Assembly: GCF_003627955.1 (NCBI RefSeq)
Contig: NZ_RBWS01000001.1
Span: 777,036 to 841,035 of the forward strand
Direction of reading: 5' to 3'
Source of the DNA: Sphingobacterium puteale
Lineage (GTDB): Bacteria > Bacteroidota > Bacteroidia > Sphingobacteriales > Sphingobacteriaceae
DNA length: 64,000 nt
Shown in pieces: positions 34,755 through 43,983 of the stretch. Within the stretch, counting starts at the first letter, position 1. Each line of letters starts with the position of its first letter. The notes beneath the pieces were generated by a model that was not told the origin of the DNA, searched no databases, and worked only from the letters and a program-made list of their open reading frames with translations. The position numbers and the translations under genes were made by a program.

Positions 34755-35441
34755 TTATTCTCCTTTTTGAATTAACTTATTAATATTGGACAATTCGCCA
34801 AAAACAACCAAGATGTCACCTTCTGCCATTACTGTTTCAGAGGTGGCAATACCAGATGCTTCCTTTTGTTCCTTGGTAATTCCGTCCTTAATTGTCTCTG
34901 TAATCTTCACTGTTGTCAGTACGATAATTTTATAAAGGTTGGTCAGATTGGCCTCCCGCAATGTCATTCCAACATAACGCTGTGGCACCTTTGTTTCTAC
35001 GATGGAATACCGATCTGATACCTTAAATGAATCAACAATATCAATATTGTCCAACCGCATTGCCAATCGCTCTGCGGCTTCTTCCTCTGGCATGATATAT
35101 TCATTGATCTCCATAGCTTCCAAAACTGTCTTCTGTAGATCAGATACGATACGGCCAATGATACGTTTTACTTTTAGTTGCTTTAGGAGTGCAACTGTCA
35201 TGAGCGATGCGCCTTCATCTTCTCCAATGGCGACAATGACAGCATGAGCGTCTTTTAAAGGCAGCGAAGATACAGCCTCCCGGTCTGTAGTATCTAGGCA
35301 TACTGTATGCGTGATCTTATCTTTGAGCTGCTCTACAATAGTTAGATTTCGATCCGCACCGATGACTTCATGACCGAGTTCGGTAAGATGGACACCCAAT
35401 GAACGTCCGAAGTGCCCTAACCCTAAAACAATATACTTCAT
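34755..35441 (-). CDS. ktrA: KtrA/TrkA-family K+ uptake regulatory subunit
   Basis: A cytosolic gating subunit of a Ktr-type potassium transporter, 228 residues. The N-terminal RCK domain has the Rossmann motif GLGHFGRSLG (residues 7-16), the acidic strand end GADRNLTIVEQL, and VCLDTTDREAV. The C-terminal TrkA_C domain begins near residue 140 (VETKVPQRYVGMTLREANL). It probably binds NAD(H) or ATP/ADP. It lies 96 nt downstream of ktrB and has its own promoter, whose -7 element ends 4 nt before the ATG. Confidence 0.9.
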   Translation of the reverse strand: MKYIVLGLGHFGRSLGVHLTELGHEVIGADRNLTIVEQLKDKITHTVCLDTTDREAVSSLPLKDAHAVIVAIGEDEGASLMTVALLKQLKVKRIIGRIVSDLQKTVLEAMEINEYIMPEEEAAERLAMRLDNIDIVDSFKVSDRYSIVETKVPQRYVGMTLREANLTNLYKIIVLTTVKITETIKDGITKEQKEASGIATSETVMAEGDILVVFGELSNINKLIQKGE

Positions 35442-35445
35442 AACT

Positions 35446-35475
35446 CAAACTAAGATAAATTTATTTTATTTGCAA
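35446..35475 (-). promoter_or_regulatory. promoter of ktrA, predicted leaderless
   Basis: On the minus strand: TTG (35475-35473), a 19-nt spacer, then TTAGTTTG (35453-35446), one base off the -7 consensus. The next four bases, AGTT, lead directly into the ATG at 35441. The 17-mer AAATTTATCTTAGTTTG is identical at the ktrB promoter. Confidence 0.65.
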
Positions 35476-35537
35476 GTCTAATCGCTTTACAAATAGACGC
35501 ACTTTGATCTTTTGTATCTCTATACATAAGAAAAAAA

Positions 35538-37328
35538 TTAAAACAGGATCTTTTCTTCCGGAAATATAATATTTCTACGGGTCGTATTTTTAATAAATGC
35601 TACCAACAAGGTCAACATGCCTACACGACCAACCAGCATGGTCACGACTATGATCAATTTTCCCCCCATGCTTAAGGAAGGCGTTATTCCCAAACTTAAT
35701 CCGCAGGTCGTATATGCCGATAAGGATTCAAAAAGCAAATCTTTCATGCTTTTGTCCGGATCGGTAAAAATAAGAATAAAAAAACTCAGCCCAACGACAA
35801 GGAATGACAATAGGATAATCGCAAAAGCCTTATTCACGGATTCACTCGCTATTCTCCTTTTAAAAATTTCAATATATTCTTTTCCTTTTGCCAAAGAAAT
35901 GATATTCATAAAAGATAGCGCCACTGTCGTCACTTTTACCCCACCTCCAGTAGACCCCGGAGAAGCTCCCACCCACATCAATACCATAATCAGAAAAGTA
36001 GTTGGCGCGCCGACGAAACTCAGATCAATGCTATTGTAGCCCGCCGAACGCGCAGCATTTGCCATAAAAAACGATGTTGCCCATTCTCCGTCAAAACCTT
36101 TTTCCAAAGAAAGTGTATTCTTGCGTTCTAAAAAATAAAAGAACAGCGTTGCTGCAACAATAATTATCGCATTACATAGCAATACTAATTTGGAGTTAAA
36201 ACTAAAGCTCCACGCCTTATGTTTGTAATTTTTCTTCGTAACCAAACGGTGATACCAAAGCAATATTGACTCCTTAAGGTAGGTATAGAAGTTCAGTACA
36301 ATTCCAAAGCCTAATCCACCAAGAATAAACAACGAAGAGAGCGCCAGCTGAAATGGATAGTTGAACTTATAGGCCTCATTGGTGATTCCGCCAGATAAAA
36401 TAGAGAATCCAGCGTTACAAAATGAAGAAATGGAATGGAAGATGGAAAAGAAAATCATACTCCCCATATTAGGGAAATTAGCCTTTTCAAGGGTACTAAA
36501 GATCAATACCGCACCTAGAAATTCAAACAATAGTGTAATAAATATCATGGTCAACAAGGTCTTAATCACCGAGGCCACTTTATTTTCCCCCAATATTTCG
36601 CCAAACATCAATTGGTTTTTGAATGAAAATCCGCCAGAAAAAAAATAGCCAAAGAAACCCGTAAAGGTCATGATTCCGAGTCCGCCGACTTGTATCAATA
36701 CAATAATAACGGTCTGGCCAAACATGCTAAAGTTGGTCGAAATATCTGCTACGGATAATCCAGTTATACAGACAGCACTGGTCGCCATAAATAAGGCATC
36801 GACAAAACTGAGCGGAGCTTCTATTGTTGTTCGCGGTAGCATCAATAGGACTGTCCCGATCAGGATAAGCACAAGGAAACTGATGACAAACAGTATGGTG
36901 GGGTTAAAATAAAAATTATCGAAAAAGAGGGTACTTTTGGATAGCTCAGCGATAAAAATAATATAAATACCCAAGTAAATCCACTGCTCACGGGAAAAAA
37001 CAGCTAGTGCTTCAATTCCGGCAAAACGGGCTATCAAAATAAAAATAAAATAAATCAGGATGAGCAGTCCGGAGTAATGTTCGACGGCAATTTTTTTCAG
37101 CGCATAAATGGATGATGACTCCCGCAACGCAATCATAAAAAAAAGCACAAAAAATAAGTAATGAATTGTCTTGCCCAGTAATATGCCCAACATCGGGTCT
37201 GTGACATAACCTACGTTGAAAATCACAATTGCAGCACAAATCATGCTGGCGTACAACATGATCTTATCTACTAGACCGTTTTTATATTTGAAAACAAATC
37301 GAACAAAACTTAATATCGAATCTATCAT
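35538..37328 (-). CDS. ktrB: TrkH/KtrB-family K+ transporter, membrane subunit
   Basis: Ion-conducting subunit, 596 residues from ATG 37328 (a TTG four codons upstream is less likely). Four pore-loop selectivity regions can be read: AVCITGLSVAD, SSFCNAGFSIL, ARSAGYNSID and TTCGLSLGIT, each with the key Gly. The transporter proper starts near residue 150 (FVISFLVLILIGTVLLMLP). Before it lies an extra block of about 130 residues with some four helices that is not in the usual 450-residue KtrB. Gene order is ktrB-ktrA-ybjQ-like on one strand. Confidence 0.91.
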   Translation of the reverse strand: MIDSILSFVRFVFKYKNGLVDKIMLYASMICAAIVIFNVGYVTDPMLGILLGKTIHYLFFVLFFMIALRESSSIYALKKIAVEHYSGLLILIYFIFILIARFAGIEALAVFSREQWIYLGIYIIFIAELSKSTLFFDNFYFNPTILFVISFLVLILIGTVLLMLPRTTIEAPLSFVDALFMATSAVCITGLSVADISTNFSMFGQTVIIVLIQVGGLGIMTFTGFFGYFFSGGFSFKNQLMFGEILGENKVASVIKTLLTMIFITLLFEFLGAVLIFSTLEKANFPNMGSMIFFSIFHSISSFCNAGFSILSGGITNEAYKFNYPFQLALSSLFILGGLGFGIVLNFYTYLKESILLWYHRLVTKKNYKHKAWSFSFNSKLVLLCNAIIIVAATLFFYFLERKNTLSLEKGFDGEWATSFFMANAARSAGYNSIDLSFVGAPTTFLIMVLMWVGASPGSTGGGVKVTTVALSFMNIISLAKGKEYIEIFKRRIASESVNKAFAIILLSFLVVGLSFFILIFTDPDKSMKDLLFESLSAYTTCGLSLGITPSLSMGGKLIIVVTMLVGRVGMLTLLVAFIKNTTRRNIIFPEEKILF

Positions 37329-37337
37329 TATAAACCG

Positions 37338-37366
37338 CAAACTAAGATAAATTTGCCTTTATTCAA
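37338..37366 (-). promoter_or_regulatory. promoter of ktrB
   Basis: On the minus strand: TTG (37366-37364), an 18-nt spacer, then TTAGTTTG (37345-37338), nine bases before ATG 37328. The preceding AAATTTATC makes the same 17-mer as at ktrA, suggesting common control of both subunits. Confidence 0.62.
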
Positions 37367-37452
37367 AAATCTATCTGCATCTTCTCCTCCTATGGGCAGG
37401 CTATTTCCACGTGAAACGGAATCTGCCGAGGCTTTTGCTCCACCCCTGTCCC

Positions 37453-39348
37453 CTAATCCCCAGGATTTTCTTTCTCCAATTCCTTTTCAGCCTTCTCTCG
37501 GTCCCGTTTTCGTTTTTCTTCTATTTTAGCGGCTGCTTTTGCCTCCTCTTCTTTTTCCTCCTTTAGCAATTCTTCGGCAGTTTTATGCTTTTTAAATATC
37601 CCCGAGAATAATTTCTTCGCTTTCTCCACTCCGCTCACGACCTTCTCAACACGATCAGCCGTATTCATTAATTTTGCCTCGCGCTCTGGTCCTAAACCAA
37701 CACATTGCTTGATACCCATCAGCAAACTTTGCCACATTGCTTTAAAGAAAGGATGATAGGGATCCCTATGTTTGTTGATATGCCCTATCGTGTATTTACC
37801 ATACAGGTCGGGGTTGCCGGGATTGAATAAAACCTGATTGACCATGAAAGAAAGAAAGCCTTTCTTTTCCCTGCGTCCGTCGTCGCCTGTTTCAGAGAGT
37901 ATATTAACCTTTAGATCATTGTAATCCATTTTAAACGTTCCTTTACTCCGGTAATCATTAGCCCAGATATCAAATACGATTTGTCTCAGGTTACCAGACT
38001 TAACCTCAACATTCAGCAGTGGCCGAATCATTTTATTAACAACTGTTAAATCCATCTGTCCAAGACTCCCTTTGTAGGTATAAGCTCCAACTTTAGAGGT
38101 CATATCAAAAACAAAATTGGTCACGAGCTTTCCTGAATTCATAAAATTAGTGCTCAGATTAGCCCGCATGAGTTTCTGTTTCAACAGCTTTGTCGAATCG
38201 TTGGTCACATTCAATATTGTACCGTAGGTATGATTGAAAGTGATGGTTCCTATCTGGCTATATTTATCGCTCATCTCGGAATAAGAAATGCCAATATTAT
38301 CCAAGATCAGCGAATCAATTCCCAACCGGGTTGACATCTGCATCAATTTCATGTGTGGCGCATTTCCGATCTGCCGGGTGGCAGGACTTTTATAATGCTT
38401 ATCGCTATAAATAGAAAGGTGCCCATTCTTTAAGAATGCTTTTTGTGCATAAACCTTTTTATCTCTGGAAAGCTGTCCAAAATTGAACTCCTCCAGTTTA
38501 AGGGTGTCCATTTTAAAAACAACATAACTCCCCCCTTCTCCTTTCTTCTTGTAGTAAGCTGCTTTATTTAACGTCGGTTGGTAAGCCACTTTAGTCAAAA
38601 GGACATTTCTTTCTTTACTATTGATCTTAAGCTTATCAAAATTGATTTTATAAAATCCATCCGGAGTTTGATAAGTAAAGCCAGGCACTTCAATGTCGAT
38701 CATCTTCGTATGATAAAAACGCTGACTATCTTGTTCCGAAGTTGAATCAATAAGAACGTCATCAATCCGCACTTTCACTTTTTTTATTTCAAAGTCCTGA
38801 TGTACACCCTTTTGCACCTGTGTATATTTAAAATCTATATTATTCAAGTTAACAGCTTCAACGTGAATCTTCTTTAAATTATCTTTTATCTTCTCATACA
38901 GGGGTTTCTTAGGACCCTGGCTTACCGTATCATTATAACTGTGCACCTCATTGATAACATGTATAGTAGGCGTATCTACAGTAACATCGTGTAAAAAAAG
39001 CTCTTTATCCATCAGCACCTTACGAATGCCAAAACTTTTAATCTTAAGCTTGTTGATGATTATTGCATAACGATTGTCCGGAGCCTTTTTCAGAAGCTCC
39101 AATTTCTTATACACTATACTATCAGGAATTAAATGAAGGTTATCAATGGTCAGATTCCCCAATGCCAGATTAACATGGATATCGTCATAGTGAACTGTAT
39201 ACAGGCTATCAGTTGCCTGCAAAACCAACTGTTTTATTTTGGTATCCAGCAGCGGTTTCCATTTATTGCTAAAATACATGATGCTTCCGGTCAAAGCCAG
39301 AAGGGTAAACACAACAATTCCAATGATCCACTTAAAAATAGGCTTCAT
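37453..39348 (-). CDS. AsmA/DUF748-like large exported protein
   Basis: A 631-residue protein from ATG 39348 (a TTG 16 codons upstream is possible). A signal-anchor helix (WIIGIVVFTLLALTGSIMYF) is followed by a long, beta-rich periplasmic region resembling AsmA-like/DUF748 proteins (SLYTVHYDDIHVNLALGNLTIDNLHL split over residues 46-75). The last 60 residues are extremely rich in Lys and Glu (EEEAKAAAKIEEKRKRDREK), a probable single helix or coiled coil. AsmA-like proteins are linked to lipid transport between membranes. No operon partner is evident; the 3' gene is ktrB, 112 nt away. Confidence 0.68.
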   Translation of the reverse strand: MKPIFKWIIGIVVFTLLALTGSIMYFSNKWKPLLDTKIKQLVLQATDSLYTVHYDDIHVNLALGNLTIDNLHLIPDSIVYKKLELLKKAPDNRYAIIINKLKIKSFGIRKVLMDKELFLHDVTVDTPTIHVINEVHSYNDTVSQGPKKPLYEKIKDNLKKIHVEAVNLNNIDFKYTQVQKGVHQDFEIKKVKVRIDDVLIDSTSEQDSQRFYHTKMIDIEVPGFTYQTPDGFYKINFDKLKINSKERNVLLTKVAYQPTLNKAAYYKKKGEGGSYVVFKMDTLKLEEFNFGQLSRDKKVYAQKAFLKNGHLSIYSDKHYKSPATRQIGNAPHMKLMQMSTRLGIDSLILDNIGISYSEMSDKYSQIGTITFNHTYGTILNVTNDSTKLLKQKLMRANLSTNFMNSGKLVTNFVFDMTSKVGAYTYKGSLGQMDLTVVNKMIRPLLNVEVKSGNLRQIVFDIWANDYRSKGTFKMDYNDLKVNILSETGDDGRREKKGFLSFMVNQVLFNPGNPDLYGKYTIGHINKHRDPYHPFFKAMWQSLLMGIKQCVGLGPEREAKLMNTADRVEKVVSGVEKAKKLFSGIFKKHKTAEELLKEEKEEEAKAAAKIEEKRKRDREKAEKELEKENPGD

Positions 39349-39444
39349 AAAGTCGTAATCTCTTTGTAATTTAGTCTTTATTTTATTGAATAGCAAACAA
39401 GATCAATTCCCATTTTGTTTCAACCACTATTAAATAAAGCAAAT

Positions 39445-40482
39445 ATGCAGCTCCGAACACGACTTTTTTTATTTCTTATACCTTTTTGGCTACTTGTGTT
39501 CTATTCTTGTTCAGATTCCAAACCCGAAACAGGCTTCTATTTTTGGAAAACGGTCTTTAAAATTGACACCATGGAACATCGCGCATTAAAAGAAATCAAA
39601 GCCAAATCCATATATACACGAATTATGGATATAGACTTTGACCCATCCGGTGTCCAGGCGATCCCAATTAGCCCCGTTACCTTTTCCCAGCCAGTCCCTA
39701 AAGAACAAGCGTTAATACCTGTCGTGTTTATCAATCAACGTATTTTTTCAGAAATGGACAGTTTACAGATAAGGGCTTTGGCCAATAAAATTGTCCCTTT
39801 TGTCTCTGCAAAAATTAAGCAGGCCGGCAAAGAAGAATTTAACGAATTGCAACTGGACTGTGATTGGACTCAATCCTCACGGGACAAATTTTTCTACCTG
39901 CTCAAGTACCTACAAGAATTACCTGGTTTAAAAGGCATTGTCGTCAGCTCGACACTAAGGTTACATCAGGTTAAGAACACTGTTACAAGTGGTATCCCAC
40001 CAGTAAAAAAAGCAACATTAATGTGTTACAACATGGGCAACTTGCGCCAATTCGGAAACCAGAATTCTATCCTGAATCAACAGGACCTAAATACCTATTT
40101 AGGTGGTACGCTACGCAATTATCCAATTGAAATGGATGTTGCTCTTCCCTTATTTCAATGGTTTGTCGTCTTTAGAAACAATAATTACATCGGCATTTCA
40201 AAATATATTAGCGAGCAGGATATTAATAATATGGCTTTATTTACCCCTAATCCGAACAGTAACTTATATATTTTAAAGGTTGACCTCCCTAAAGCAAACC
40301 TCAAAAAAGGAGATGTCGTGCGGTTTGAGAAAGTAACACAAAATGATCTTTTGCAAACGGCAAAATTTTTGAGAGGAGAGTTAAAAGGGAAAAAACACCA
40401 GATTATTTTTTATCATTTAGATCAAGCTACATTAGCAAATCATGACAATGCCGAGTTACAGGAAATTATTCGTGCTTTCTAG
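39445..40482 (+). CDS. predicted lipoprotein, possible DUF3142/TIM-barrel type
   Basis: A 345-residue protein from ATG 39445 (a TTG ten codons upstream is unlikely). The N-terminus LFLFLIPFWLLVFYSC is a lipoprotein signal with lipidated Cys near 22. The body has strand-like segments ending in acidic residues (YTRIMDIDFDPSG and FNELQLDCDWTQSSRDKFF), then GIVVSSTLRLHQVKN and ATLMCYNMGN. This recalls the glycoside-hydrolase-like DUF3142 fold, though I cannot confirm it. Its last 41 nt overlap the next gene, so the two products are made together. Function unknown. Confidence 0.7.
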   Translation: MQLRTRLFLFLIPFWLLVFYSCSDSKPETGFYFWKTVFKIDTMEHRALKEIKAKSIYTRIMDIDFDPSGVQAIPISPVTFSQPVPKEQALIPVVFINQRIFSEMDSLQIRALANKIVPFVSAKIKQAGKEEFNELQLDCDWTQSSRDKFFYLLKYLQELPGLKGIVVSSTLRLHQVKNTVTSGIPPVKKATLMCYNMGNLRQFGNQNSILNQQDLNTYLGGTLRNYPIEMDVALPLFQWFVVFRNNNYIGISKYISEQDINNMALFTPNPNSNLYILKVDLPKANLKKGDVVRFEKVTQNDLLQTAKFLRGELKGKKHQIIFYHLDQATLANHDNAELQEIIRAF

Positions 40483-42898
40483 CACTACTATTGCATTCTT
40501 CTTTGGGGAAATTGCAACAAATATTGCTTGTGGTCCCGAAGTGGACCCCTATGACAACCAGACGACTTATTATCTTCCAAATCTTGAAGACAACGGGTTT
40601 TCTGCATTTCAATACATCCCTTATCAATTTCTTTACACCGAAGAAGCTCCAGCTAAGGAAAGCCTCGTTAACAGCGAAGCGTGGGCAAAACACTTGGGGC
40701 CTAGAGTGAATGCAAATGATATTGAACAATTAATGTACCGCAGCGATTCGGCGACGGCTGATTTGGCCAGTAATCAAAAAAGATCATCCTGGAACAATCT
40801 TCCAGACTCCGTCAAAGGAAATACATTTTTACAAGCCTTAATTGATGGTAAGCATGAGCCTGAGCGAGCTTACTTTGTTTTCACAAAAAAACAGGAGCCT
40901 ATTACAAATGTTCAGCATAATTACTGGGATCCCGATACGCGGAATTTTAAAGAGATCGTACAATATGCTGAACTCGCCGAAGCGCAGATCAATAAGCATA
41001 AAAAAAACAGTTTTCTTTTTGTGCGTTATGCTTATCAGGCCGCACGCTTATATCTATTCGGTCAGGAATATGGAAAAAGTATTGCTATTTATGAAAATTA
41101 CCTACAGCCTATTAAAGGGAATGATGCGATTCTGAATTGGGCACTTTCAAACTATGCTGGCGCCGTCCGTAAAAATGGAGATGGAGCCAAAGCCGCCTAC
41201 CTTTTCTCCAAATTATTCACTGCAAGTCCCGAACGACGTGTTTTAGCCTACTCAAATTTTCATTATATCACAGCTTCCGATACTGAAATTTTTCAATATG
41301 CAACTAATGATGCTGACAAATTTAACATTAACGCCATTATTGGTTTCGGTACAGGAGACCGCACCATGAAATATTTAAACGCGTGTTACCAGCTTGATCC
41401 AGCCAATACAGTAAATGCTGTTTTGCTAGGAAGAGAAGTCAATAAAATAGAAGGCGACATGAATGAGTCTTTTTATATCGGCTATGGCGAAAACTATAAT
41501 TATTATTCCCGAAACGAGGATAAAAACACGGTTAAACAACATTTGGATTCCCTACGCAATTTTGCTTTAAACCTTTATCAGGACAAAAAATACGTCCAAC
41601 CACAGCTCGGTTTGATTACTGCAGCCTATTTAAGTTGGATGAATAAAGAAAATGATCTGGCAAAAAAATATCTTGCCCTGGTAAAGGAGCGTGATCTAAA
41701 CCCTAAACTGGCAGATCAATATCAGATTACGGCGTTACTTACGCAGTTAGCCGACTGGCAAACCAGCAAACAGATTGACCAGCCAAAGCTTGTCAAAACA
41801 TTAGCGTGGCTGGAGGAGAAAGCTCAACGGGACAGCAAAAACTCAAGCAACAAAAAGGAATGGAGCTATAGTGCCTTCGAATACAGCAACTATAGTTTAA
41901 TCGCCAGAAACATACTCCAGAATCTCGTCGTTAAACACTACCTCAGCACACAGGATACTGCTATGGCGAGTTTGGCTGCTGTTAAAGCAGATATCTTCTA
42001 TAATTATGGTGTCGCAAAGGATTCTCTTGAAGACAACATGCAATGGTCCACCATGCACTTTTGGGAAAATAGTCTTACACCCAAAACATTATTAAAAATA
42101 AGAACTTTATTGTCCGACAACACACAGCAAAACACATTGTCCCGTTTTTTACTTGAAGATATAAAGCATTTCAATAGAGACTATCTGACCGAGCTTTTAG
42201 GTACCGCATATTTACGGGAACTAGACTTCCAAAACGCAGCCAAAACACTACAGGCACTTCCTAAAGACCACAAAATAAAAGAAATAAAGAATTCTTACAG
42301 CGAAGACGAAAATAATATTATACCCAGCCCATTCATCGTCACCATCAATGATTATCCCAAGAAATACGGAAAAGAGAATACAACCAAGTTAAAATATGCT
42401 GAACGTATGGCGCGATTGGAAAATGCCATAAAAAGCGAAAAAAACAATCAGAAGAAAGCAGACTATTATTTTCAGATGGCTACAGGAATTTATCAGACCA
42501 GCACCTACGGAAATGCCTGGTCATTAGTTTCTTATGACTGGTCATCCACAGACAGTCATGCCGCCTCAACGATACACTGGCAACGGAATTATTTGCAGAC
42601 AAAATCGGCAAAGGAATGGTATTCCAAAGCCCGTTCACTGAGCTCAGATAAAGGATTTAAGGCTAAATGTACCTTCATGCTTGCAAAATGTGAACAGAAA
42701 GATTTCGCTTATACGGATGAAACACGCTGGCAATATTATGACTCCCCTTTGAAAAATCCGTTCTACCGCTTTTCGCTGCAGAATAAATACTTTAAAGAGC
42801 TAAATACACATTATAAGGACACGCCTTTTTTCAATATGGCTTCAAAGGAATGCACCTATTTAAGGGACTACCTGAATCTAACACAAGCCATAAAATAA
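40442..42898 (+). CDS. large TPR-like lipoprotein, CGPExDPYD type
   Basis: An 818-residue protein with a signal ending in EIATNIAC, followed at once by CGPEVDPYDNQTTYYLPN, a hallmark I associate with a Bacteroidota-only family. The rest is largely helical and TPR-like (FVRYAYQAARLYLFGQEYGK, FNINAIIGFGTGDRTMKYLN, YYFQMATGIYQTSTYGNAWS). No catalytic motif is seen. The ATG at 40442 (or a second at 40448) lies inside the preceding gene, an unusually long 41-nt overlap. It is probably anchored to the outer membrane as a partner of the upstream lipoprotein. Function unknown. Confidence 0.72.
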   Translation: MTMPSYRKLFVLSSTTIAFFFGEIATNIACGPEVDPYDNQTTYYLPNLEDNGFSAFQYIPYQFLYTEEAPAKESLVNSEAWAKHLGPRVNANDIEQLMYRSDSATADLASNQKRSSWNNLPDSVKGNTFLQALIDGKHEPERAYFVFTKKQEPITNVQHNYWDPDTRNFKEIVQYAELAEAQINKHKKNSFLFVRYAYQAARLYLFGQEYGKSIAIYENYLQPIKGNDAILNWALSNYAGAVRKNGDGAKAAYLFSKLFTASPERRVLAYSNFHYITASDTEIFQYATNDADKFNINAIIGFGTGDRTMKYLNACYQLDPANTVNAVLLGREVNKIEGDMNESFYIGYGENYNYYSRNEDKNTVKQHLDSLRNFALNLYQDKKYVQPQLGLITAAYLSWMNKENDLAKKYLALVKERDLNPKLADQYQITALLTQLADWQTSKQIDQPKLVKTLAWLEEKAQRDSKNSSNKKEWSYSAFEYSNYSLIARNILQNLVVKHYLSTQDTAMASLAAVKADIFYNYGVAKDSLEDNMQWSTMHFWENSLTPKTLLKIRTLLSDNTQQNTLSRFLLEDIKHFNRDYLTELLGTAYLRELDFQNAAKTLQALPKDHKIKEIKNSYSEDENNIIPSPFIVTINDYPKKYGKENTTKLKYAERMARLENAIKSEKNNQKKADYYFQMATGIYQTSTYGNAWSLVSYDWSSTDSHAASTIHWQRNYLQTKSAKEWYSKARSLSSDKGFKAKCTFMLAKCEQKDFAYTDETRWQYYDSPLKNPFYRFSLQNKYFKELNTHYKDTPFFNMASKECTYLRDYLNLTQAIK

Positions 42899-42915
42899 AC
42901 ACGCCTGTCCTTTTA

Positions 42916-42958
42916 AATACAGAAGAGGCTTCCATATATGTGAAGCCTCTTCTGTATT
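42916..42958. terminator. long hairpin between convergent genes
   Basis: A perfect 17-bp stem AATACAGAAGAGGCTTC/GAAGCCTCTTCTGTATT encloses a 9-base loop and overlaps the rsgA stop codon. There is no good T-run on the plus side; on the minus side it is followed by TTAAAAGG. It probably ends or protects both transcripts. Confidence 0.7.
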
Positions 42959-43877
42959 AAGCTCTACTATCTTCATTATGATATATACTGAGATAACTAT
43001 CGTAGCGTGAAGGTTCAATCTTCCCATCCTCCACGGCTTCCATAATAACACAGCCGGGCTCGTTGATATGTCTACAATTATTGAATCGACACTGGTTCAT
43101 CAACGCGCGCATCTCCGGGAAAAAGTGAGACAGTTCTTGTTTTTCGATATCTACGATTCCCAATTCGCGAATGCCGGGCGTATCAATCAGCTTTCCCCCA
43201 AATGGCAAATCAAACATCTCTGCAAATGTCGTTGTATGCTTTCCTTTGTCAGACCAGTCTGAAATTTCACCCGTTTTCAGACCATACTCAGGTACAATTG
43301 CGTTGATCAATGTCGATTTACCCACACCAGAATGTCCCGAAACCAATGTAATTTTATCCCGAAGCAGCCCCTTGACAACATCAATATTCTTTCCAGTTAG
43401 GGCTGATACCTCATAACACAGATATCCTATTCGTTCATAGATAGCTTTATATTCGGCTAATATCTCTAGCCCCTCATTACTAAAAAGATCGAGTTTATTA
43501 AAAATAAGCACCGCTGGTATGCCGTAAGCTTCGGTCGTTACCAAAAAACGGTCGATAAAACCCAAAGAAGTTGGTGGAGAAGCCAAAGTGACCACCAGTA
43601 AAGCTTGGTCCAAGTTTGCTCCGATAATTTGCGTTTGTTTGGAAAGATTCACCGACTTTCGGATAATGTAATTGCGACGGGGTTCCAGCTCGCGAATGAC
43701 AGCACTTTCAAGATCCGGCTCTATATCAAAATGCACCCAATCGCCGACAGCTACCGGATTGGTCGTTTTAATCCCCTTGGTACGAAATTTTCCTTTGATT
43801 CGGCAATCATATCTTTTGCCGTCTTCGCCCAAAACCTGATACCAACTACCCGTAGACTTTGTTACCAATCCTCTCAT
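42957..43877 (-). CDS. rsgA: ribosome small subunit-dependent GTPase A
   Basis: A circularly permuted GTPase that helps mature the 30S subunit. I chose ATG 43877 (MRGLVTKSTGSWYQV, 306 residues) because the 76 codons upstream do not resemble the family. An N-terminal OB fold comes first. The G domain follows in permuted order: FNKLDL (G4), then the P-loop GHSGVGKSTL (G1) and DTPGIREL (G3). A zinc domain with Cys/His in MNQCRFNNCRHINEPGC ends the protein. It is divergent from polA with 106 bp between starts. Confidence 0.94.
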   Translation of the reverse strand: MRGLVTKSTGSWYQVLGEDGKRYDCRIKGKFRTKGIKTTNPVAVGDWVHFDIEPDLESAVIRELEPRRNYIIRKSVNLSKQTQIIGANLDQALLVVTLASPPTSLGFIDRFLVTTEAYGIPAVLIFNKLDLFSNEGLEILAEYKAIYERIGYLCYEVSALTGKNIDVVKGLLRDKITLVSGHSGVGKSTLINAIVPEYGLKTGEISDWSDKGKHTTTFAEMFDLPFGGKLIDTPGIRELGIVDIEKQELSHFFPEMRALMNQCRFNNCRHINEPGCVIMEAVEDGKIEPSRYDSYLSIYHNEDSRA

Positions 43878-43952
43878 AGAACCTGTTGCATTAAATGTGT
43901 CATAGCACAAAAATCGGAAAAATTTATTAAACTTACGGTTTGATGAATTTCT

Positions 43953-43960
43953 TACCTTTG
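43953..43960 (+). promoter_or_regulatory. -7 element of polA
   Basis: TACCTTTG matches TAnnTTTG exactly. It is followed by an AAGGAG Shine-Dalgarno sequence (43963-43968) about 15 nt before the GTG start. I see no TTG at standard spacing for the -33. Confidence 0.55.
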
Positions 43961-43983
43961 TAAGGAGACTAAAATTCAATTTT

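Noticed and set aside
35617..36039. 140-codon frame on the plus strand
   Set aside because: It is antisense to the pore-loop region of ktrB; low-complexity translation with no domain.
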